Below, one piece after another: positions 6,089 to 9,729 of a stretch of 9,729 nucleotides of DNA. Source of the DNA: DASRAJ01 sp039920305 (GTDB lineage: Bacteria; Bacteroidota; Bacteroidia; Chitinophagales; UBA10324); assembly GCA_039920305.1 (NCBI GenBank), contig JBDSEA010000036.1, positions 1 through 9,729 on the forward strand, read 5' to 3'. Made by a program: the position numbers and the translations under genes. Every line of letters starts with the position of its first letter. The first letter of the stretch is position 1. Under the pieces are notes generated by a model. That model worked only from the letters and a program-made list of their open reading frames with translations, was not told the origin of the DNA and made no database searches.

Positions 6089-6715
6089 TCAAACCATATC
6101 ATACGCCAGGAAAAAACTCACTACAAATGCAATTACGGAGACTATTAGCCCATACATAAATACATTGTAAGCATAATGGAGAAACCTGTATTTACGGGCG
6201 ACTACCACTCCGAGGGAATGAATATCAGAGGTGAGGGCATCAAACATGTATTCACGGTCATGAAACATTTCATCACTTGCCCACAGAAATTCTTTAAGTG
6301 ACATCTTGTGAAAGTTACCGAAGAAAAGAAGATTGACGGCTTTATTTTTTACCTGCCTGGTGGTAAACTTTCCTTTTGAAACCTTGGGCCGCGTTGAAAT
6401 GACTGCAAGAATGGTGGTAACCAGTGAAGTACCTAAAAGAATGAGGGTAGGCAGAATTAGCTCTTCATTTTCCGAAAGCTTCGTATAGAGCAACGAGGCT
6501 ACAATGGAAATTACCAGGGTGTTGATGGTAATCAGCAGACTGGCTTTTCTGTCTGCCATATCACTCAGATCCATATGGTTCCTCAAATTGAGACGGAGCA
6601 GGGCTTCTGCACCCTTTTCAAGCTTGAATTTCTTTGCAGTAACCTTACTGGCGTTGGCACCAGCATTATCATTTTCAGCTTGTTGAAATTTAGAATTCTG
6701 ATTTTCATTTTCCAT
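6089..6715 (-). CDS. PycTM/DUF5706 family membrane protein (Pycsar effector-like), stand-alone
   Basis: This 208-residue protein matches the PycTM family (formerly DUF5706), named after effectors of the Pycsar anti-phage system, in which a cyclase makes cCMP or cUMP and the effector disrupts the membrane. Residues 1-30 are hydrophilic and Asn/Gln-rich. The family core follows: RNHMDLSDMADRKASLL (45-61), TM1 about 60-78, TM2 about 87-107 (ILPTLILL...ILAVIS), STRPKV (107-112), NLLFFGNFHKMSLKEF (128-143), a helical cytoplasmic segment with DREYMFDAL and LGVVVARKYRFLHYAYN (168-184), and TM3 about 183-205. Many Bacteroidota relatives carry an N-terminal HD phosphohydrolase domain; here it is absent and there is no trace of it upstream. 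No cyclase gene is visible. Family membership is firm, but a defence role is inferred only from the family name, and a housekeeping membrane role is possible. It has its own transcription unit, separated from the large gene upstream by a terminator. Confidence 0.85.
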   Translation of the reverse strand: MENENQNSKFQQAENDNAGANASKVTAKKFKLEKGAEALLRLNLRNHMDLSDMADRKASLLITINTLVISIVASLLYTKLSENEELILPTLILLGTSLVTTILAVISTRPKVSKGKFTTRQVKNKAVNLLFFGNFHKMSLKEFLWASDEMFHDREYMFDALTSDIHSLGVVVARKYRFLHYAYNVFMYGLIVSVIAFVVSFFLAYDMV

Positions 6716-6801
6716 AACCAGGGTATTCTGTGGACAAGTAAAGATAACAGCGGTGAAATATATCTTGTTTTGTAACCGCAGTTTTGCTTTTTCACACAGG
6801 C

Positions 6802-6836
6802 AAAAAAAACCTCCGGCAATTTCTTACCGGAGGTTT
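6802..6836 (-). terminator. Rho-independent terminator after the SprB-repeat protein gene
   Basis: On the minus strand, AAACCTCCGG and CCGGAGGTTT form a perfect 10-bp stem around a 10-nt loop, and the 3' arm runs into eight consecutive T. The stem begins 20 bp past the stop codon of the large repeat protein, so it ends that transcript and insulates the PycTM-like gene downstream. On the plus strand the stem is followed by GGGC, so it is not bidirectional in an obvious way. Confidence 0.93.
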
Positions 6837-6855
6837 GGGCGAAAAGTAAGCGGGT

Positions 6856-9729
6856 TTACTCTTTTACCTTTACAATAGATTGATTCATTCTGATACCATC
6901 TGCTGAAATAATCACAAGCTGATATACCCCGGCACTCATAGCTGACAGATCGAGTTCCTCAGTTACCATTCCGCTGACTTCAATTTTCTGCTGAGCTAAA
7001 AGTATCCTGCCTGTAACATCCAGCAAAGTGATACTGACCTCCCCCTCACTGCCATTCATAAAACTTACATTAACAGATGAGGTTGCAGGATTTGGAAACA
7101 CGGTAAGCTTAGCTGAAATGGCAGCTTGATCTGCCAGCCTCATGGGCAGTGTTTTGAATTTAGCAGTGACTGATTGCTTACTCACATTTTTCCAGTCTGT
7201 AAGATCCACACTCTGAATCTTTACTTTAAATTTAGTATTTGGCTTTAAGCCAGTGAGCAAAAGCATTCCTGAGTTGTCATCCACCTTGATCATGATGGTA
7301 TTTTCCGGATCGCCTGTAGCTCTGTAATAAACACGATATTGTTCCATGCAGGGAAGAGGCGTCCAGGTTACCAGTCCGGAAGTTGCAGTAATATCCACCA
7401 CTGTAAGATTCTGAGGTATCGGCATGATGATAGCGTTGCCGCTATTGGAAGCACATTCAGTACCCGCGCCTGATGAATAAACGGATGCGTAGTATTCACC
7501 ATTTCCAAGATCAGTGAAAGCGTATTCCGGATCGGAGGTAATCACTGGTGTACCATATGGCATTCCATCCTGGTAAAGCTGTATGGTATAAGGGGCCTCA
7601 CCTTCAGAAATCATAAAACTGATCTTTCCCATATCGCATTCCGTTCCTGAATCATAACTCTCTATTGAAACAGCAGGCACGGAAATCACACCGATGGTAA
7701 TGGAAGCATTCGCACTGCAGCCATTTGCATCAGTAATCACCACATCGTAGTTACCGGCACTAAGGTCAGTACGTATTGCCGAATTTGGACCGCCATCACT
7801 CCAGGTGTAAGTTACCGGCTCTTGTGCGTTCATAACATTTAATGCAATAGTTCCGTCTGAATTACCGGCGCAGCTAACTTCAGTATGAGTAGTTGTTACA
7901 ACCAGGTTACATGCATTTCCGGGTTCGGTGATGGTTACCGATAAAGAAGTTTTGCAGCCATGAGCATCCGTAATCGTAAGTATATAGGTGCCTGCTGTAA
8001 GATTATTCAAATCCTGTGTAGAGGTCCCATTGCTCCAAGTATAAGTATAAGGAGTGGTGCCACCGGTTACTGTTACATCAATGGATCCATCTGATCCGCC
8101 GTTTGTAGTAACATTTGTATGGGTTTCAGAGGCAATTAAGGGCATAGGTTCTGTAATTGTAGCGCTGGTAGTATTGGAACAATTTCCCGCGTCATTTACA
8201 GTAACAGTATAAGTTCCCGCCCCCAGATTATTTCTGTCTTGAGTGGAAGCTCCATCACTCCACGAATAAGTGTAGGGAGCTGTTCCGCCACTAACAGTTA
8301 AATCTATTGAACCATCATTTGCTCCCGCGCAACTAACATTTGTTTTAGTAGTACTCAGTGAAAGATTGCAGCCGGGCTCATTAATTATTACAATGAGTGA
8401 AGCAGTACAGCCATGCGCATCGGTAACAGTAAGGGAATAGGTACCTGCGCTGAGATTATTCAGATCCTGAGAGGAAGCTCCATTACTCCAGTTGTAAGAA
8501 TAAGGTGTAGTACCTCCGCTTACTGTTACATTAATTGATCCGTCACTTCCACCATTAGTTGTTACATCCATATGTGTTTCAGTAGCTGAAAGAACTGCAG
8601 GTTCTGAAACGCTGATGGTTTTATTCTTCGAGCATCCGTTATTATCTGTAACCGTTACTGTATAGCTTCCTGCACCAATTCCCGTCAGGTCATGAGTTAT
8701 CGCACCATTACTCCAGGAATAAGAGTAAGGAGTTGATCCTCCTGTTACGGTTACATCAACTGCACCATTATTATCACCATTGCATAAAGGGCTGGTAATG
8801 GTTTGGGAAATGCTGATGGCACCAGGTTGTGTGATAGTAACTGAAAGACTTGCTGAGCAAACACTCTGGTCGTTTACAGTTACTGTATAGGTTCCTGCTG
8901 TAAGTCCGCTGATATCTTGCGTATTTGCACCATTGCTCCAGCTATAAGAATACGGGGCAACAGCACCTGCCACTGTGAGATCAATTGATCCGTTAGCATC
9001 TCCATTGCAAAGCACATTGGTATGTGTTTCACTTAGAGCAATCGCTGTTGTTTGCGAAACACTGATTGATTTCATAGCTGAACATCCGTTGGCATCCATC
9101 ACCGTGATGGTGTAGGTGCCTCCTGAAAGTCCATTGATGTCCTGAGTAGTAGCTCCATTAGACCAGCTATAAGAATAAGGGGTTGTACCACCGCTTGGTG
9201 TAGCGTTAATCGAGCCATTTGACATGCCGCAAGTTGAACCGGTTGCTGATAAGCTTACCGTTAGCGGAGGAGTTGAGCTTGCCAGGTTCGTTGTGAGTTG
9301 ATAGGAAGTTGCGCCATCCGTTGCATAAACCACGAAATAATATGTGCCCGCAGGTTGAGTGAGAGCTGAAACGGAAGCTCCCCCATAGCCGGAGTTGGAA
9401 GTAATGAGTCCGAAACTTGAATTATAAAGATAGAGGTAAACATATTTTCCATTGTCATCGGTAACGGAAGCGGTAATATCACCTGGTAAACAGTTATTGG
9501 ATTGCCAGTAATCATAATTATCGAAGATGCCGCCATTATAGCGGAAATCAATGTGACCTGTAACGGTGTCAGTAGAAAGTATATTGGATGCAGAAGCAAA
9601 ATCATTGTTTGGCTCCAGATCATTTGCATACACCGGCGGAGTTATTGTATTGGTGAGTGTATAACCGCTTCTTCCATCTTGCCCTAAAACCCGAATATAG
9701 TAAGTACCGGCAGCTAATCCCGGTACAGT
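6856..9729 (-). CDS. Large T9SS-secreted SprB-repeat protein, C-terminal part (start beyond right edge)
   Basis: The frame is open from the right edge (9729) to TAA at 6856-6858, 957 codons. A GTG at 9633 can be mistaken for the start, but 32 further in-frame codons precede it, ending a previous domain (LAAGTYYIRVLGQDG). Using the GTG as residue 1, the domains are as follows. A PPC-like (bacterial pre-peptidase C-terminal) unit at about 5-120 begins with LEPNND. Seven SprB repeats (124-650) follow, with TPYSYSWSNG, QDLNNLSAGTY and TVTDANGC motifs. An Ig/SprB-like domain lies at about 652-740, fibronectin type III at about 741-830 and a type A T9SS sorting domain at about 841-925 (VFPNPA, LLDVTGR, LSAGVYQLVI-type pattern). 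The protein is therefore exported by the type IX system and the sorting domain removed at the surface. SprB repeats occur in gliding adhesins and other large surface proteins; no enzymatic domain is visible in this part. A strong terminator follows. Confidence 0.93.
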   Translation of the reverse strand, partial: TVPGLAAGTYYIRVLGQDGRSGYTLTNTITPPVYANDLEPNNDFASASNILSTDTVTGHIDFRYNGGIFDNYDYWQSNNCLPGDITASVTDDNGKYVYLYLYNSSFGLITSNSGYGGASVSALTQPAGTYYFVVYATDGATSYQLTTNLASSTPPLTVSLSATGSTCGMSNGSINATPSGGTTPYSYSWSNGATTQDINGLSGGTYTITVMDANGCSAMKSISVSQTTAIALSETHTNVLCNGDANGSIDLTVAGAVAPYSYSWSNGANTQDISGLTAGTYTVTVNDQSVCSASLSVTITQPGAISISQTITSPLCNGDNNGAVDVTVTGGSTPYSYSWSNGAITHDLTGIGAGSYTVTVTDNNGCSKNKTISVSEPAVLSATETHMDVTTNGGSDGSINVTVSGGTTPYSYNWSNGASSQDLNNLSAGTYSLTVTDAHGCTASLIVIINEPGCNLSLSTTKTNVSCAGANDGSIDLTVSGGTAPYTYSWSDGASTQDRNNLGAGTYTVTVNDAGNCSNTTSATITEPMPLIASETHTNVTTNGGSDGSIDVTVTGGTTPYTYTWSNGTSTQDLNNLTAGTYILTITDAHGCKTSLSVTITEPGNACNLVVTTTHTEVSCAGNSDGTIALNVMNAQEPVTYTWSDGGPNSAIRTDLSAGNYDVVITDANGCSANASITIGVISVPAVSIESYDSGTECDMGKISFMISEGEAPYTIQLYQDGMPYGTPVITSDPEYAFTDLGNGEYYASVYSSGAGTECASNSGNAIIMPIPQNLTVVDITATSGLVTWTPLPCMEQYRVYYRATGDPENTIMIKVDDNSGMLLLTGLKPNTKFKVKIQSVDLTDWKNVSKQSVTAKFKTLPMRLADQAAISAKLTVFPNPATSSVNVSFMNGSEGEVSITLLDVTGRILLAQQKIEVSGMVTEELDLSAMSAGVYQLVIISADGIRMNQSIVKVKE
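7684..9264 (-). repeat. Seven tandem SprB repeats (about 75 codons each) within the large secreted protein
   Basis: Repeat boundaries, in residues counted from the GTG at 9633, are about 124-195, 196-270, 271-345, 346-421, 422-496, 497-571 and 574-650. Each has the core G(S/T)(I/V)xxxVxGGxxPYxYxWSNG, then QDLxxLxAGTYxxTVxDxxGC. Repeat 7 is the most diverged. Repeats 4 and 6 are much closer to each other (47 of 58 positions identical over 352-409 and 503-560, counted by eye) than to their neighbours. The DNA copies are clearly diverged, so this is old protein-level duplication and not a recent expansion. Confidence 0.9.

Noticed and set aside
6746..6779. Inverted GCGGT/ACCGC upstream of the PycTM-like gene as an operator
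   Set aside because: The arms are only five perfect pairs separated by about 20 nt, so chance cannot be excluded.
7684..9264. Regularly spaced DNA repeats resembling an array
   Set aside because: The period of about 225 bp and the uninterrupted frame show protein-coding SprB repeats, not a CRISPR array.
9502..9687. 61-codon plus-strand frame at the right edge
   Set aside because: It lies opposite the clearly coding repeat protein and shows no features of its own.

Overview
The window looks like a chromosomal piece of a Bacteroidota (Bacteroidetes) genome, probably of the Chitinophagia/Sphingobacteriia/Saprospiria type. The signs are a T9SS C-terminal sorting domain with SprB-type repeats, a perfect TAnnTTTG promoter box, a substrate-binding protein made as a lipoprotein, a tRNA gene without an encoded CCA end, almost no Shine-Dalgarno signals, and moderate base composition. 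Species cannot be named from the sequence alone.

Layout. Positions 1-778 (minus strand) hold the 5' part of a secreted beta-strand-rich surface protein that runs off the left edge. A 114-residue secreted protein of unknown function lies just upstream of it (855-1199, minus). Then comes about 620 bp without a convincing gene (1200-1820), containing several palindromes and an 11-bp tandem repeat. It ends at a tRNA-Arg(CCT) gene on the minus strand (1821-1892). On the plus strand, 1998-5981 is a compact xylFGH operon encoding a complete D-xylose-type ABC importer: a lipid-anchored binding protein, an ATPase with two nucleotide-binding domains, and a permease. No xylose isomerase, xylulokinase or regulator is present in the window.

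Convergent to it on the minus strand is a 208-residue membrane protein (6089-6715) of the PycTM/DUF5706 family, the family named for effectors of Pycsar anti-phage defence. No pyrimidine cyclase or other defence gene is visible nearby. Finally, 6856-9729 (minus) is the C-terminal 957 codons of a very large secreted protein whose start lies beyond the right edge. It has pre-peptidase-like domains, seven SprB repeats, a further Ig-like domain, a fibronectin type III domain and a type A T9SS sorting domain, followed by a strong rho-independent terminator at 6802-6836.

How the genes fit together. The three xyl genes form one functional unit for sugar uptake. The large repeat protein, and perhaps the left-edge protein, are probably cell-surface or secreted adhesin-like products. 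The PycTM-like protein stands alone between two unrelated units. The points most worth a second look are the isolated PycTM-like gene, the alternating two-repeat pattern with shifted cysteines in the SprB array, and the gene-poor stretch beside the tRNA 3' end.
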